From: Phycisphaerales bacterium
GTDB taxonomy: Bacteria > Planctomycetota > Phycisphaerae > Phycisphaerales > SM1A02
Length of the DNA: 64,000 nucleotides
Direction of reading: 5' to 3'
NCBI GenBank assembly: GCA_022446885.1
Contig: JAKVBU010000006.1
Location: forward strand, 124,001 to 188,000
Positions 46,364 through 57,428 of this stretch are shown here, in pieces. The notes under the pieces are model-generated. The model was not told where the DNA came from. It ran no database searches and saw nothing but the letters and a program-made list of their open reading frames with translations. The position numbers and the translations under genes are program-made. Each line of letters begins with the position of its first letter. Positions within the stretch are counted from its first letter, which is position 1.

Positions 46364-46651
46364 TCACTCGACGATGCCGAGGAGCTCGCTCTCACGCACG
46401 ATCAGGTGCGTCACGTTCTTCACTTCTACTTCTGTGCCGGAGTACTTTCCGTACACAACCGTGTCGCCCTTCTTGACGATCGGCTTGATCCGCTCACCGT
46501 TGTCGAGCCGCTTGCCCGGACCGCATGCAACGACCTTGCCCTGCATGGGCTTCTCCTTGGCCGACTCAGGCAGGTAGATGCCCGACTCCGTGCGGGTCTC
46601 CGCCTCGAGTGGCTTGATCAGGATGCGATCTTCAAGTGGTTTGACTGCCAT
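46364..46651 (-). CDS. groES: Co-chaperonin GroES
   Basis: 95 residues. Heptameric lid of GroEL. Starts MAVKPLEDRILIKPLEAE; the mobile loop is about residues 16-33 (AETRTESGIYLPESAKEK), and G-D-T-V-V-Y-G-K-Y-S-G-T-E-V marks the core beta region. It is placed between two groEL genes, so a single GroES probably serves both rings. 42 bases separate it from groEL2. Confidence 0.96.
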   Translation of the reverse strand: MAVKPLEDRILIKPLEAETRTESGIYLPESAKEKPMQGKVVACGPGKRLDNGERIKPIVKKGDTVVYGKYSGTEVEVKNVTHLIVRESELLGIVE

Positions 46652-46693
46652 TTGTGCTCTCCAGTTCGCCCCGGTGGGCGTTCAGTTCTTCGT

Positions 46694-48391
<1,698 letters not shown>

Positions 48392-48609
48392 GGCTGTACT
48401 CCTCCTGGGCCCGGATCCACCGGGGCACTTCTTGGACGACCCCCTACGCACTTGGCAGGCGGCCGAGATAGAGACATGCAGCAATGGGCGTGCCAAAACC
48501 CCCTCCGATGGCCGATCCTTGTCAGCAATCAGGCCCCAGATGGCCTGTGAAAGCCCGTCTGATGGCCTGCATGGCCTGCCGAAGTGGCAGAACCGGGCCT
48601 GGGGCGGAC
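48392..48609 (-). promoter_or_regulatory. groEL2 upstream region with inverted repeat
   Basis: 218 bases without a gene. TTGGCA (48452-48457) and TGCCAA (48491-48496) form an inverted repeat 33 bases apart, and AGGCCAT/ATGGCCT recurs several times further upstream (48506-48580). I find no CIRCE (TTAGCACTC-N9-GAGTGCTAA) element. Any heat-shock control must use another signal. Confidence 0.35.
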
Positions 48610-49419
48610 TCAATCGAGGAGCTCGGTAAGCCTCGGGGGGGGCTGCCGCAGGGCCCGTCGGATCCAAATCGCGTTGTTCACGAGGTAGATCAGTCCTACC
48701 GCCAGCATGCTTGCCGCGATCAGCCCGATGGCCCCCAGCGTGAGCACGATTGTCTGCTGCCCGGCCATGTCAGCCACCCTGCTCGCTGGCAGGGCGAGTG
48801 AGGCTAGAGCAGTTGCCAAGAGGAGCGGGGTGATCCGCTGCCGCTGAAATGTGGCCGTTCGAAACGCCCGGCATCGACGTCCAGCCTCCAGCAGCACTGC
48901 CCGGAGCCCCGCCAGAGATGTCATCAATCCGCCCCCCGCTGCCAGCAATCCGCCGATCATGAACCACGATCCCTCGATCAGCACGGAGACCAGCCCACCC
49001 ACCATCAATAGACACCCTGTTGCACACAGCACCACGGCACGCCGGGCAACCTGCTGCAATGGGCCTGCCCCTCGAGGCTTGAGAGACCAACAGCCAGCCA
49101 ATCCAGTCGTTGCCACCAGGACGGCTGCCAGCGTCGTCAGACTCTCCATCACCGGCGTCGAGACGCCCATCTGACCACTCACCGTGGCCGCACCGGCCCA
49201 GAGCACACCAACCACGGGCAACACCACGCCCGAGGCCAACGCCAGCGACGTGAGCACGATGCCGTCGCCCACGGCACGCGGGCTCGCCAAGGGCGGCAAC
49301 CGATGCACTGTGGGGTCTACCGCTGAGGCGAGCACCTGCGTGATGTCCAGGCCGCACTCCGGGCAGTGGCTTGTGGCCGGGACACCCCGCAGGTCGTAGC
49401 GGCACCCGGGACAGGGCAT
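48610..49419 (-). CDS. Zinc-ribbon membrane protein of planctomycete type
   Basis: 269 residues from ATG 49419. The N-terminus has two Cys pairs in [12 protein letters not shown] and HCPECGLDI, a motif frequent in planctomycete membrane proteins. About six hydrophobic helices follow ([57 protein letters not shown] and others). Longer upstream starts would overlap the divergent moxR gene and lack similarity. Function unknown; a GTG at 49425 is also possible. Confidence 0.78.
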   Translation of the reverse strand: MPCPGCRYDLRGVPATSHCPECGLDITQVLASAVDPTVHRLPPLASPRAVGDGIVLTSLALASGVVLPVVGVLWAGAATVSGQMGVSTPVMESLTTLAAVLVATTGLAGCWSLKPRGAGPLQQVARRAVVLCATGCLLMVGGLVSVLIEGSWFMIGGLLAAGGGLMTSLAGLRAVLLEAGRRCRAFRTATFQRQRITPLLLATALASLALPASRVADMAGQQTIVLTLGAIGLIAASMLAVGLIYLVNNAIWIRRALRQPPPRLTELLD

Positions 49420-49515
49420 CGACACACCAATCGTTCGACCGGAGAGGTCCACAGGGCCTCCTACCGCATCGATCCTGATCTGACGTGTGTGTTTCGGGTC
49501 GAGCACCATGGGCTC

Positions 49516-49521
49516 TATACT
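49516..49521 (+). promoter_or_regulatory. -10 box near moxR start
   Basis: TATACT (five of six) ends 9 bases before the moxR ATG at 49531. No Shine-Dalgarno is seen and the -35 region is poor. A nearly leaderless transcript is possible. Confidence 0.4.
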
Positions 49522-49530
49522 CGGGTCTTC

Positions 49531-50508
49531 ATGGATCAAGGCCAAGTCCAAGACGCACAAATGTCTGCCGAAAGCCCCGAGTTGGCGCTGCTGGGGCGTT
49601 TGCGGGATCAATTGCAGAGTGTCTACTTCGGCAACACTCGTGCCGTGGAACGGCTCATGACCTGCCTGCTGGCCCGCGGGCATCTGCTCATTGAGGATGT
49701 CCCCGGGGTCGGCAAGACGGTGCTGGCCACGGCGCTGGCAAAGTCGATCGGCGGCTCATTCGCCAGGGTGCAGTGCACGCCCGATCTACTTCCAAGTGAC
49801 ATCACAGGCGTCACCGTGTTTGATCGGGAGCGAAACGATTTTCGATTCCAGCCCGGCCCGATCTTCAACAACGTGATCGTTGCCGACGAGGTCAATCGAA
49901 CCACGCCCAGAACACAGTCTGCCCTGCTGGAGGCCATGGCAGAGGACACCGTCACAGTGGACGGCGTGACTCGCGATCTGCCCGCGCCGTTCATGGTGAT
50001 CGCCACACAGAACCCTTATGAGTTCGAAGGCACCTACTTCCTGCCTGAAAACCAACTCGATCGATTTCTCCTGCGGATCAGTCTGGGCTATCCCGCTCCC
50101 TCTGATGAGGCCAGGGTCATTCTCAAGCAGCCCGCTCGGACCCAGCTCAAGCAGTTGGAGCCGGTCGCCTCGGCACAGGAGATCGCCTCGCTACAGGCAG
50201 CGGCGGATGAGATTCACCTCGACCAGAGCCTTGTCGACTACATCATCGCGTTGGCAACCGCATCACGGGATCATGATGACGTGCAGGTGGGCGTCAGCCC
50301 GCGAGGTGCGTTGGCACTGGCCCAGGCCGCCCGCGCCACGGCGATGCTCGATGCCCGCGACTTTTGTTCTCCTGACGATGTCGTCACCAATGTGCTGCCG
50401 GTGTGTGCGCACCGAATCATCAGCAGAACAGCGATGCACGAAGGCGACACGGGCACGGCCCGCAAGATCATGCAGCAGATTCTGGAGACCGTGCCGGTTC
50501 CGGCATGA
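49531..50508 (+). CDS. MoxR-family AAA+ ATPase
   Basis: 325 residues from ATG 49531; ATG 49561 is an alternative. Walker A is EDVPGVGKTVLATALA, Walker B is IVADEVNRTTPRTQSALLEA, and sensor motifs ATQNPYEFEGTYFLPENQLD and RFLLRISLGYP follow. The C-terminal lid (SPRGALALAQAARA) is intact. MoxR proteins are chaperone-like ATPases, usually next to DUF58 and von Willebrand A genes that mature enzymes or act in envelope processes. No such partner lies here: hpt converges 12 bases after its stop. Confidence 0.9.
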   Translation: MDQGQVQDAQMSAESPELALLGRLRDQLQSVYFGNTRAVERLMTCLLARGHLLIEDVPGVGKTVLATALAKSIGGSFARVQCTPDLLPSDITGVTVFDRERNDFRFQPGPIFNNVIVADEVNRTTPRTQSALLEAMAEDTVTVDGVTRDLPAPFMVIATQNPYEFEGTYFLPENQLDRFLLRISLGYPAPSDEARVILKQPARTQLKQLEPVASAQEIASLQAAADEIHLDQSLVDYIIALATASRDHDDVQVGVSPRGALALAQAARATAMLDARDFCSPDDVVTNVLPVCAHRIISRTAMHEGDTGTARKIMQQILETVPVPA

Positions 50509-50520
50509 TCACCGCCTCGC

Positions 50521-51063
50521 TCAGGACTCGACGTCGAGAATGGCGATGTCGGGCAGGTTGCGGAACAGACCGTCGTAATCGAGGCCGTACCCGACCACAA
50601 AGACATCCGGCACATCGAAGCCCACGTACTCACAGGCCGGGTCTGCCACTCGCTCAACTTCCTTTCGCAGCAGCACACAAGTGCGAACGGCCTCGGCCCC
50701 AGCCTTGTTGAACTCCTCCTGCAGCAGGGCGAGCGTACGGCCAGAGTCCAGAATGTCGTCAACCAGCAGGATCGACTTGCCGGCAATGCCGTCAGGAATC
50801 GGGCTGGTCAATGAGGCAGACTCGCTGCGGGTGGTTGCGCCTGGGTAGGCGCTGACCCCAACCGGGCGAATCGGAAATGGCACAGGCAGTTGGCGAACCA
50901 GATCTGCCACAAAGAGCAGGCTGCCCGTCAGGACGGGAACCACAATGAGGCGCCCGGCATCGGCCTCCGGTGCCAATTCCCGCATGATGCGTTCGGCCAA
51001 TTGCTCGACTCGGTCGGCGATTTGGTCCCGATCGATCAAGATGTCGCGAATTCGAGCGTCCAT
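50521..51063 (-). CDS. hpt: Hypoxanthine phosphoribosyltransferase
   Basis: 180 residues. Purine salvage: hypoxanthine or guanine plus PRPP gives IMP or GMP. The PRPP loop LLVDDILDSGRTL and the preceding S-x-x-S-x-S-A-S segment, plus the C-terminal PACEYVGFDVPDVFVVGYGL, are standard. Length is normal. A TAGCAT box 9 bases before the ATG on the minus strand (51073-51078) may be its promoter. Confidence 0.94.
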   Translation of the reverse strand: MDARIRDILIDRDQIADRVEQLAERIMRELAPEADAGRLIVVPVLTGSLLFVADLVRQLPVPFPIRPVGVSAYPGATTRSESASLTSPIPDGIAGKSILLVDDILDSGRTLALLQEEFNKAGAEAVRTCVLLRKEVERVADPACEYVGFDVPDVFVVGYGLDYDGLFRNLPDIAILDVES

Positions 51064-51169
51064 TGGGCCGCGATGCTACTGGCCGGGCTCAAACCTCGCC
51101 CACAATGGCGGAAGTGTTCACTGTTGTACGGTGTAAGTCTAGCCTTTGCACAAAGTTACGACTCTGTGT

Positions 51170-51198
51170 TTGATCGTAAAACGGCCCGCTGATACAAT
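51170..51198 (+). promoter_or_regulatory. Sigma-70-type promoter giving a leaderless folC transcript
   Basis: TTGATC (51170-51175) and TACAAT (51193-51198) are 17 bases apart, with four of six and five of six consensus matches. The expected start of transcription, about 7 bases after the -10 box, falls on the A of the folC ATG at 51205. No Shine-Dalgarno is present. Confidence 0.75.
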
Positions 51199-51204
51199 GG
51201 GGCC

Positions 51205-52647
51205 ATGACCACCACCAAGACGAAGAAGCGTTCCGCCTCCAGCGGCGGAAGCCGGGGTCGCACTGCCTCCAAGGGGGGAACCAAGCGATCAAAGCCCGCC
51301 ACGATCCGCACGTTCAAGAGCGCCGTAAAGGCCCTTCTTGACCGTGCAAACGTCGAACGGACCCGCCCAAATCGCATTCCCAAGGACACGTTTTTCCTCG
51401 ATCGAATGACATCCCTCTTGGAAGCGCTGGACAACCCCCATCAGAGCGTGGACGCCATTCACATCGCTGGCAGCGTCGGTAAGGGGTCAACAGCCGCAAT
51501 GCTCGATTCCACCCTTCGAGGGTGTGGCTGGGCCGTGGGCACATTCACATCGCCTCACCTCCTCAACGTGCGTGAGCGGATCATGCTCAACGGCACGATG
51601 ATTTCCGAAGAGGCCTTCACCGACCTCACCGCCCGAGTCAACAAAGCTGCACTTGAAGCGGCACCTGACGCGACCTTCTTCGAGCTCATCACGGCGATGG
51701 CATTCCTCCACTTTGCCGAAGAGGCCGTGGACATGGCCGTGCTCGAAACCGGTCTGGGTGGCCGCCTCGACACCACAAACCTCTGTCGTCCAACGGTCAC
51801 GTTGCTCTCACGAATTGAACTTGACCACATGGATCTACTCGGGCGCGATCTAGCCTCCATTGCTCGCGAGAAGGCGGGCATCATGAAGGCCGATGTGCCG
51901 GCATTCTCCGTGGCACAAGATCCCGAGGTTGAAGCTGTCCTCAGGGAAGTGGCAGAGGAAGTCGGAACGACGCTGCGAATTCTCGGTAAGGAAGTCGATT
52001 TCAGCAGCCGCTTCTGCGTCGATGATGATCGGGGCGCCCATGCCCGCATCTGCTTCGTGGGTGACCACAAGCAGTACATGCACCTGCCCGTGCCACTGAG
52101 TGGAGAACATCAGGCGGGGAACTGCGGGCTTGCCATGGCGGCCATCGACCACATCGGCGGTACGGACCCGGCCTTTGAAGAGTCAATCGTCTATCAGGGG
52201 CTGGCGCAAACCACCCTGCCGGGTCGAATGCAACTTGCCTGGGATCGACCGCGAATTCTTGTAGACGGCGCCCACAACCCGGCCTCTGTTTCGTCGCTCA
52301 TGCGATCGATCGGATCACACGTGTCCTTTGATTCGATGATCTGCGTCTTCGGCTGCTGTGAAGACAAGGACATCGACGGGATGCTTGAGATGGCCTCTCT
52401 CGGCGGGGACAAGATTGTCTTCACCAAGGCCTCCGATCAGCCACGAGCCGCCGAACCGGAAACGCTGGCAAGGCGATTCACCGAAAACCACGGCCGCAAT
52501 TGCCAAACCGCCGCCTCCATCTCGGAGGCTCTGGAAATCGCCGCCCGAGCAGCCAGCCGAGACGACCTGATCTGCGTCACCGGCAGCTTCTACCTGGTCG
52601 GTGAAACGCTGGAATACCTGAAGCAATTGGAAGCCAGTCGCAGCTGA
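51205..52647 (+). CDS. folC: Folylpolyglutamate synthase / dihydrofolate synthase
   Basis: 480 residues. Mur-ligase-type ATPase that adds Glu to dihydropteroate and/or folates. The ATP loop A-G-S-V-G-K-G-S-T, SPHLLNVRERIMLNG, VLETGLGGRLDTTN, HMDLLGRDLASIAREKAGIM and VDGAHNPASV are the family signatures. The first 38 residues are a Lys/Arg/Ser-rich extension not needed for the fold. The ATG coincides with the predicted transcription start. Confidence 0.93.
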   Translation: MTTTKTKKRSASSGGSRGRTASKGGTKRSKPATIRTFKSAVKALLDRANVERTRPNRIPKDTFFLDRMTSLLEALDNPHQSVDAIHIAGSVGKGSTAAMLDSTLRGCGWAVGTFTSPHLLNVRERIMLNGTMISEEAFTDLTARVNKAALEAAPDATFFELITAMAFLHFAEEAVDMAVLETGLGGRLDTTNLCRPTVTLLSRIELDHMDLLGRDLASIAREKAGIMKADVPAFSVAQDPEVEAVLREVAEEVGTTLRILGKEVDFSSRFCVDDDRGAHARICFVGDHKQYMHLPVPLSGEHQAGNCGLAMAAIDHIGGTDPAFEESIVYQGLAQTTLPGRMQLAWDRPRILVDGAHNPASVSSLMRSIGSHVSFDSMICVFGCCEDKDIDGMLEMASLGGDKIVFTKASDQPRAAEPETLARRFTENHGRNCQTAASISEALEIAARAASRDDLICVTGSFYLVGETLEYLKQLEASRS

Positions 52648-52717
52648 CGCACGCCGCGCACCTGAGCGAGTAGGCTCCACGATCGGCCGAGCCGGCCGTG
52701 CATGAGAGATCTGCGCC

Positions 52718-55534
52718 ATGTCCACTGCGACTACTCCCGCCCACCGCTACGACGCGGCACTCGCCAACACGATCGAAGACAAGTGGCAGGCCGCTTGGGC
52801 CAAGGCCAAGTGCTGGCGGGCGATCAATCCAGGTGAAGCCCAGTTCGACCCGAGCGCTCTTCGGTTCTTCTGCATGGACATGTTTCCATACCCCTCGGGT
52901 GCCGGGCTGCATGTCGGACATCCGGTGGGATATGTCGGTTCGGACATCATCTCTCGGTTCCGCCGCATGCATGGCGACAACGTGCTGCACCCGATGGGCT
53001 GGGACGCCTTTGGGTTGCCAGCCGAACAATATGCCATCCAGACGGGTGTGCATCCACGCACAACCACCGAGTCTGCGATCAACACCTACCGCCGACAGTT
53101 GCAGCGATTCGGCTTCTCTTATGACTGGGATCGTGAGATCGCGACGATTGATGAGTCGTACTACCACTGGACCCAGTGGATCTGGTTGCAGGCATGGTCA
53201 TCGTGGTATGACACGACCTGCGACAAGGCCCGCCCAATTGATGAGCTTGTGCGATCGCTTGAGTCGGGCAAGTACTGCATCGATGACTCCGGATCGCTCG
53301 CCTTGCGCACCCCTGGTGAGAGCGACCAATCGTGGAACGATCTTGACGCCCAGACCCAGCGAGATCTTCTGGACGAACATCGTCTTGCTTATCTCGGGGA
53401 ACAGACAGTCAACTGGTGCCCGAAGTTGGGCACGGTGCTCGCAAATGAAGAGGTGATTGACGGCAAGTCCGAACGGGGCGGGCACCCGGTCGTGCGGCGT
53501 GGGCTCAAACAGTGGATGTTCCGCATCACTGCGTACGCCCAGCGTTTGCTTGACGATCTCAACGGGCTTGACTGGCCCCAATCAACCAGAACTCAGCAGG
53601 CGGAGTGGATCGGCCGAAGCGAAGGCGCCGAGCTCTACTTCCCTTTGGCCGAGTCGGGCGACTCCATTCATGTCTTCACGACAAGGCCCGACACGATCTT
53701 TGGCGCAACATTCATGGTGCTCGCCCCTGAGCACCCGCTGATCGACGCCGTGCTGGCACAGCCGCCCAGCGGATGCGATGTCGAGTCGGTCAGGGACTAT
53801 GTGGAACAGGCTCGCAACCGAAGCGACGTCGATCGCATGGCTGAGCAGAAGGATAAGACCGGCGTCTTCTCCGGCCTCTGGGCAATCAACCCGGCTACTG
53901 GCGGGAGCATCCCTGTCTGGATCGCCGATTACGTGCTCATGGGGTACGGCCACGGCGCGATCATGGCTGTTCCAGGGCATGACGATCGCGATGCGGCATT
54001 CGCACAGCGGTTCGAGCTTCCCATTGTCGAAGTCGTCCAGCCACCAGCGGGTGCCGAACATGACGGGTGCTTTACAGGCACCGGTACCGCGATCAATTCC
54101 GCATCAGGCGACTTGTCGATCAATGGCATGCAAACAGACGAGGCAAAGGCCGCCGTCATTGCCTGGGCGAGCAAGGGCGGGCACGGGCGAGGGCTCACCA
54201 CTTGGAGGCTGCGTGATTGGCTCTTCTCACGTCAGCGCTATTGGGGCGAGCCCTTCCCAATCGTGTTCACACGCGATGGTGCTGCTTGGCCGATCTCCGC
54301 CGCAGCGCTTCCCGTAGTGCTTCCGGATCTGAGCGACTACACACCGGTTGAGACCGACGACCCACAGCCCTTGCTAGGCAAGGCCACCGACTGGGTCGAG
54401 ACGACAGCGGGCGAGGCGGGAGTCGATCCAGAACTGTTGCCACCGGACACACCCGTCCGCCGCGAGACCAACACGATGCCCGGCTGGGCTGGTTCGTGCT
54501 GGTACTACCTTCGATACTGCGACCCGAAAAACGACAAGGCGCTGATTGATCCCGAAGTCGAGCGCTATTGGCTTGGCTCAACTGAGACGTCCGATGGTGG
54601 CGTCGATCTCTACATCGGCGGCGCTGAACACGCGGTGCTTCACCTGCTTTACGCACGGTTCTGGCACAAAATGCTGTTCGACCTCGGGCATGTGACGTCG
54701 AATGAGCCATTCCGAACCTTGTTCCATCAGGGCATGCTCACCAGTTACGCATGGAAGCGATCCGATGGCTCTCTGGTGCCGGTGGATGAGGTGGATGCGG
54801 ATGCCCAAGTAGAGCGGGCTACCGGCGAGCAAGTCGAGCGCATCATCGCCAAGATGTCGAAGTCGCTTCGAAATGTGGTGAACCCCGATGAGGTCATCGC
54901 TGAGTACGGAGCCGACACCTTTCGTCTGTATGAGATGTACATGGGCCCGCTCGAAGCCAGCAAGCCTTGGAACACCCGTGACATTGTTGGCGTGTACCGA
55001 TTCCTGCAGCGAGTCTGGCGGCTGGCAATGAACGAGGAGTCTGGCGAAGCCGTGACCATCGATGCTCCCGTCGATGAGACCGAGCGGGCACTGCATCGCA
55101 TGATCGCGAAAGTCAGCGAGGACATTCCCAAACTCGCCTTCAATACTGCGATCGCGGCGATGATCGAGTTCGTCAATACAGCGACACAGCAAGGCGGCCT
55201 GACGTCGGATCAACTCGATCGATTCAGTCGAGTGTTGAGCCCGTTCGCACCACACATCGCTGAAGAACTCCGATCGAGGCTCGGCCTTGACGGGTTCTGC
55301 TCCACCGCGAGTTGGCCCACTTGGGACGACGCGATGCTTCAGGACGACACACTTGAACTGCCTGTGCAGATCAAGGGCAAGGTGCGTGGCCGGATTGAAG
55401 TTCCAGCCAACGCCGACCCCGCGACAGTCGAGACGATCACACTTGCAGACGAGCGAATTGCCGAGTTGCTGAATGGCGCTACACCCCGGAAGGTGATCGT
55501 CGTGCCCGGCCGCATCGTGAACATCATTCCGTGA
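52718..55534 (+). CDS. leuS: Leucyl-tRNA synthetase
   Basis: 938 residues. Class I enzyme charging tRNA-Leu. The HIGH-equivalent is H-V-G-H (YPSGAGLHVGHPVGY), the editing domain (CP1) lies at about 230-430 with TTRPDTIFGATF, and KMSKS is intact (IIAKMSKSLRNVVNP). A zinc or C-terminal tRNA-binding domain follows and ends RKVIVVPGRIVNIIP. Length is at the upper end of normal. Its TGA shares a base with the ATG of the next gene. Confidence 0.97.
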   Translation: MSTATTPAHRYDAALANTIEDKWQAAWAKAKCWRAINPGEAQFDPSALRFFCMDMFPYPSGAGLHVGHPVGYVGSDIISRFRRMHGDNVLHPMGWDAFGLPAEQYAIQTGVHPRTTTESAINTYRRQLQRFGFSYDWDREIATIDESYYHWTQWIWLQAWSSWYDTTCDKARPIDELVRSLESGKYCIDDSGSLALRTPGESDQSWNDLDAQTQRDLLDEHRLAYLGEQTVNWCPKLGTVLANEEVIDGKSERGGHPVVRRGLKQWMFRITAYAQRLLDDLNGLDWPQSTRTQQAEWIGRSEGAELYFPLAESGDSIHVFTTRPDTIFGATFMVLAPEHPLIDAVLAQPPSGCDVESVRDYVEQARNRSDVDRMAEQKDKTGVFSGLWAINPATGGSIPVWIADYVLMGYGHGAIMAVPGHDDRDAAFAQRFELPIVEVVQPPAGAEHDGCFTGTGTAINSASGDLSINGMQTDEAKAAVIAWASKGGHGRGLTTWRLRDWLFSRQRYWGEPFPIVFTRDGAAWPISAAALPVVLPDLSDYTPVETDDPQPLLGKATDWVETTAGEAGVDPELLPPDTPVRRETNTMPGWAGSCWYYLRYCDPKNDKALIDPEVERYWLGSTETSDGGVDLYIGGAEHAVLHLLYARFWHKMLFDLGHVTSNEPFRTLFHQGMLTSYAWKRSDGSLVPVDEVDADAQVERATGEQVERIIAKMSKSLRNVVNPDEVIAEYGADTFRLYEMYMGPLEASKPWNTRDIVGVYRFLQRVWRLAMNEESGEAVTIDAPVDETERALHRMIAKVSEDIPKLAFNTAIAAMIEFVNTATQQGGLTSDQLDRFSRVLSPFAPHIAEELRSRLGLDGFCSTASWPTWDDAMLQDDTLELPVQIKGKVRGRIEVPANADPATVETITLADERIAELLNGATPRKVIVVPGRIVNIIP

Positions 55535-56694
55535 TGTCGATCGAGTTGGACATTCTCGAGGGTGCCCCCAAAGGGCCTTGGATGCTGGAGACTCCGGCGC
55601 CCACGACGCTGGTGCTGGTTGGGGCCGATGAAGAACTCACCGGCATCGCCCAAGGCCTCGCTGCGGAGATTGCCGATGTGGTAGGTGAGGCCATCGACGT
55701 CGATCGACCCGAAGCCACGCCTCAGGATGTCGCCTGGATTGCCGCCCTGCATGTACCAGGGCTCCCCGCACCTCTGCTGTGCTGGCCCGAGTCTGAGGCC
55801 ATTGAAGGAACCGGGCTGCCTGAAGAATTGGAACACCGACAGGGGTTGGTCGTTCAGACGCTGCTCTATCCGGGTGACCCACTGACCTGCTTCATCAATC
55901 TCGCTCGGCTGCTAGCCATGATCGACCCGAAGGCACCGGGCCTGCTCGATGCCGACACCGGCCGATGGCTCGACCGGGCCACATTGGAACAGTTCTTTCT
56001 GGGTGACGCCGTCGAACCACAGGAGGATGTGTTGTGGGTGGTCGAAGCAGCACTTGCCGACTCGGGCCGAGTGCTCCGTAGCCGAGGGCTTGAGCGTTGC
56101 GGTCGATGTGAGTTGCAGATCGGGCCTGTTCAAGACCAGCGTGTTGATGCGGCCGCCGACCTGATCGCGACGCTTGCGGCGCTGTCATTGGAAACCCCGC
56201 TTCCCGAACCGGGCGTGACCGCCGAAGTCGGGCCGGGCATGCACCTGCAACTTGCTCAGGTGGACACCTGCGCTTCAGTCGTGAATGCCCAGGGTGCGCC
56301 CCCCGAAGACATCCTGCAGCGACTCAGCGAAGGCGTTGGAGCCATGTACCGCACCGACAGAAGTGCCCGCAGAAGCCGAGCACTTGCACAGCAAACGTGG
56401 GTCGACTTTATCGACATCGCAAGTTTGGATGCACATGAGTGCCTGGTCGAGGTTCCGTTCGAGGATCCAACCGGACGGGCCACCCAGCGTGAACATGTGT
56501 GGATGCGTGTGCGTGAAGTTCAAGAAGCAGCTGTGCTGGCTGAACCCGTTCACGAGCCGATCTTTGCAGTCGGCATCGACACTGAGCCGCAACGGATCGA
56601 GTCCACCGAAATCGCCAGTTGGCGAGTGGTGATCGACGATCAAGTGTGGGGGCCGGACCATCTGGCCGCACTACAGGAGCGTCTTCGATCATGA
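55534..56694 (+). CDS. DUF2314-like protein downstream of leuS
   Basis: 386 residues, soluble. Residues about 1-250 form an alpha/beta region (TTLVLVGADEELTGIAQGLA, LLCWPESEAIEGTG). Residues about 290-385 look like DUF2314: CLVEVPFEDPTG, EHVWMRVREVQEA and a C-terminal W-R-V-V-I-D-D segment, the pattern of that family. Function unknown. ATG 55534 overlaps the leuS stop (TGATG) and its stop overlaps the next ATG, so it belongs to the leuS operon. Confidence 0.7.
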   Translation: MSIELDILEGAPKGPWMLETPAPTTLVLVGADEELTGIAQGLAAEIADVVGEAIDVDRPEATPQDVAWIAALHVPGLPAPLLCWPESEAIEGTGLPEELEHRQGLVVQTLLYPGDPLTCFINLARLLAMIDPKAPGLLDADTGRWLDRATLEQFFLGDAVEPQEDVLWVVEAALADSGRVLRSRGLERCGRCELQIGPVQDQRVDAAADLIATLAALSLETPLPEPGVTAEVGPGMHLQLAQVDTCASVVNAQGAPPEDILQRLSEGVGAMYRTDRSARRSRALAQQTWVDFIDIASLDAHECLVEVPFEDPTGRATQREHVWMRVREVQEAAVLAEPVHEPIFAVGIDTEPQRIESTEIASWRVVIDDQVWGPDHLAALQERLRS

Positions 56695-57095
56695 GTGATG
56701 ACCCGGATCGCCTGGTGACCGTGACGAGTGCAGCGACTGAATTCGCCGCCAATGTCGCCGTCGCCGTACTGGCAGATCACGGCATCGAGGCCAAGGCATT
56801 TGCCGGGCTCGCCTCATGGTGGGGCGTGGGTGGACCGGGCAAGGGATCCACCTTCTGGAACATTCCGGTGCAGGTTCGTGCTCGCGATCTGGAGCGCGCT
56901 CGAGCGGCGCTCACCGAGAACAAGCGTGACTCAGTAGACATTGACTGGGACGCGGTCGAACTGGGTGATCGTGAGGATGACGCGCCGTTGACCCCCATTG
57001 GGCACACACCGATGATCGTGCGCGTCGCAATCTGGCTGGGGCTGGCCCTCATGCTCGCTGCACTCATCGCAGGCATCGTGTTGAGCCTGCGCTGA
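56691..57095 (+). CDS. DUF2007-like protein with C-terminal membrane helix
   Basis: 134 residues from ATG 56691 (ATGA overlap). N-terminal ACT-like small domain (VTVTSAATEFAANVAVAVLA, DHGIEAKAFAG, FWNIPVQVRARDLERARAAL) resembles DUF2007. An acidic linker leads to one membrane helix near the end (WLGLALMLAALIAGIVLSL). Probably a tail-anchored protein. Role unknown; last gene of the leuS operon. Confidence 0.7.
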   Translation: MSDDPDRLVTVTSAATEFAANVAVAVLADHGIEAKAFAGLASWWGVGGPGKGSTFWNIPVQVRARDLERARAALTENKRDSVDIDWDAVELGDREDDAPLTPIGHTPMIVRVAIWLGLALMLAALIAGIVLSLR

Positions 57096-57119
57096 AGGCG
57101 CCCCCCTCTGTCCTGCAGA

Positions 57120-57428
57120 TCAGCCTTCGGATGACGTGCCTGCAATCTCCTTGTCAATGGCAGCCCGCCAGCGATCAGTCACTCCCAGCTTCACGGCGAG
57201 TGATCGCAACTCCATCAGCGATTGGTCACGTTGTCTGACAAACGCCTGCATGAGTCCTTCAACATCTTCCTCTGTCGGGGCGTAGGCCTCACCGAGAAGA
57301 TCATGGCGAACGCCCCAGAGCAGGCCGCGGGCCCGAAGGTAGTGATTCAGCCGCTCTGACATCGACATGTTGGCACGATGAACCTGCGCCAGAATCGACT
57401 CAAGTGATTCATCATCTTGAATCGCCAA
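57120..57428 (-). CDS. Small alpha-helical protein of unknown function
   Basis: 102 residues from TTG 57428, or 82 from ATG 57368. It is helical and acidic, with the segment SMSERLNHYLRARGLLWG and a C-terminal part DRWRAAIDKEIAGTSSEG. A good Shine-Dalgarno (AAGGAGG) upstream instead fits a different short frame starting at 57445 or so, which leaves the start open. Convergent with the DUF2007-like gene; no family recognised. Confidence 0.5.
   Translation of the reverse strand: MAIQDDESLESILAQVHRANMSMSERLNHYLRARGLLWGVRHDLLGEAYAPTEEDVEGLMQAFVRQRDQSLMELRSLAVKLGVTDRWRAAIDKEIAGTSSEG

Noticed and set aside
48392-48667. 92-residue N-terminal extension of groEL2
   Set aside because: No chaperonin similarity; good ribosome site and conserved start at 48391.
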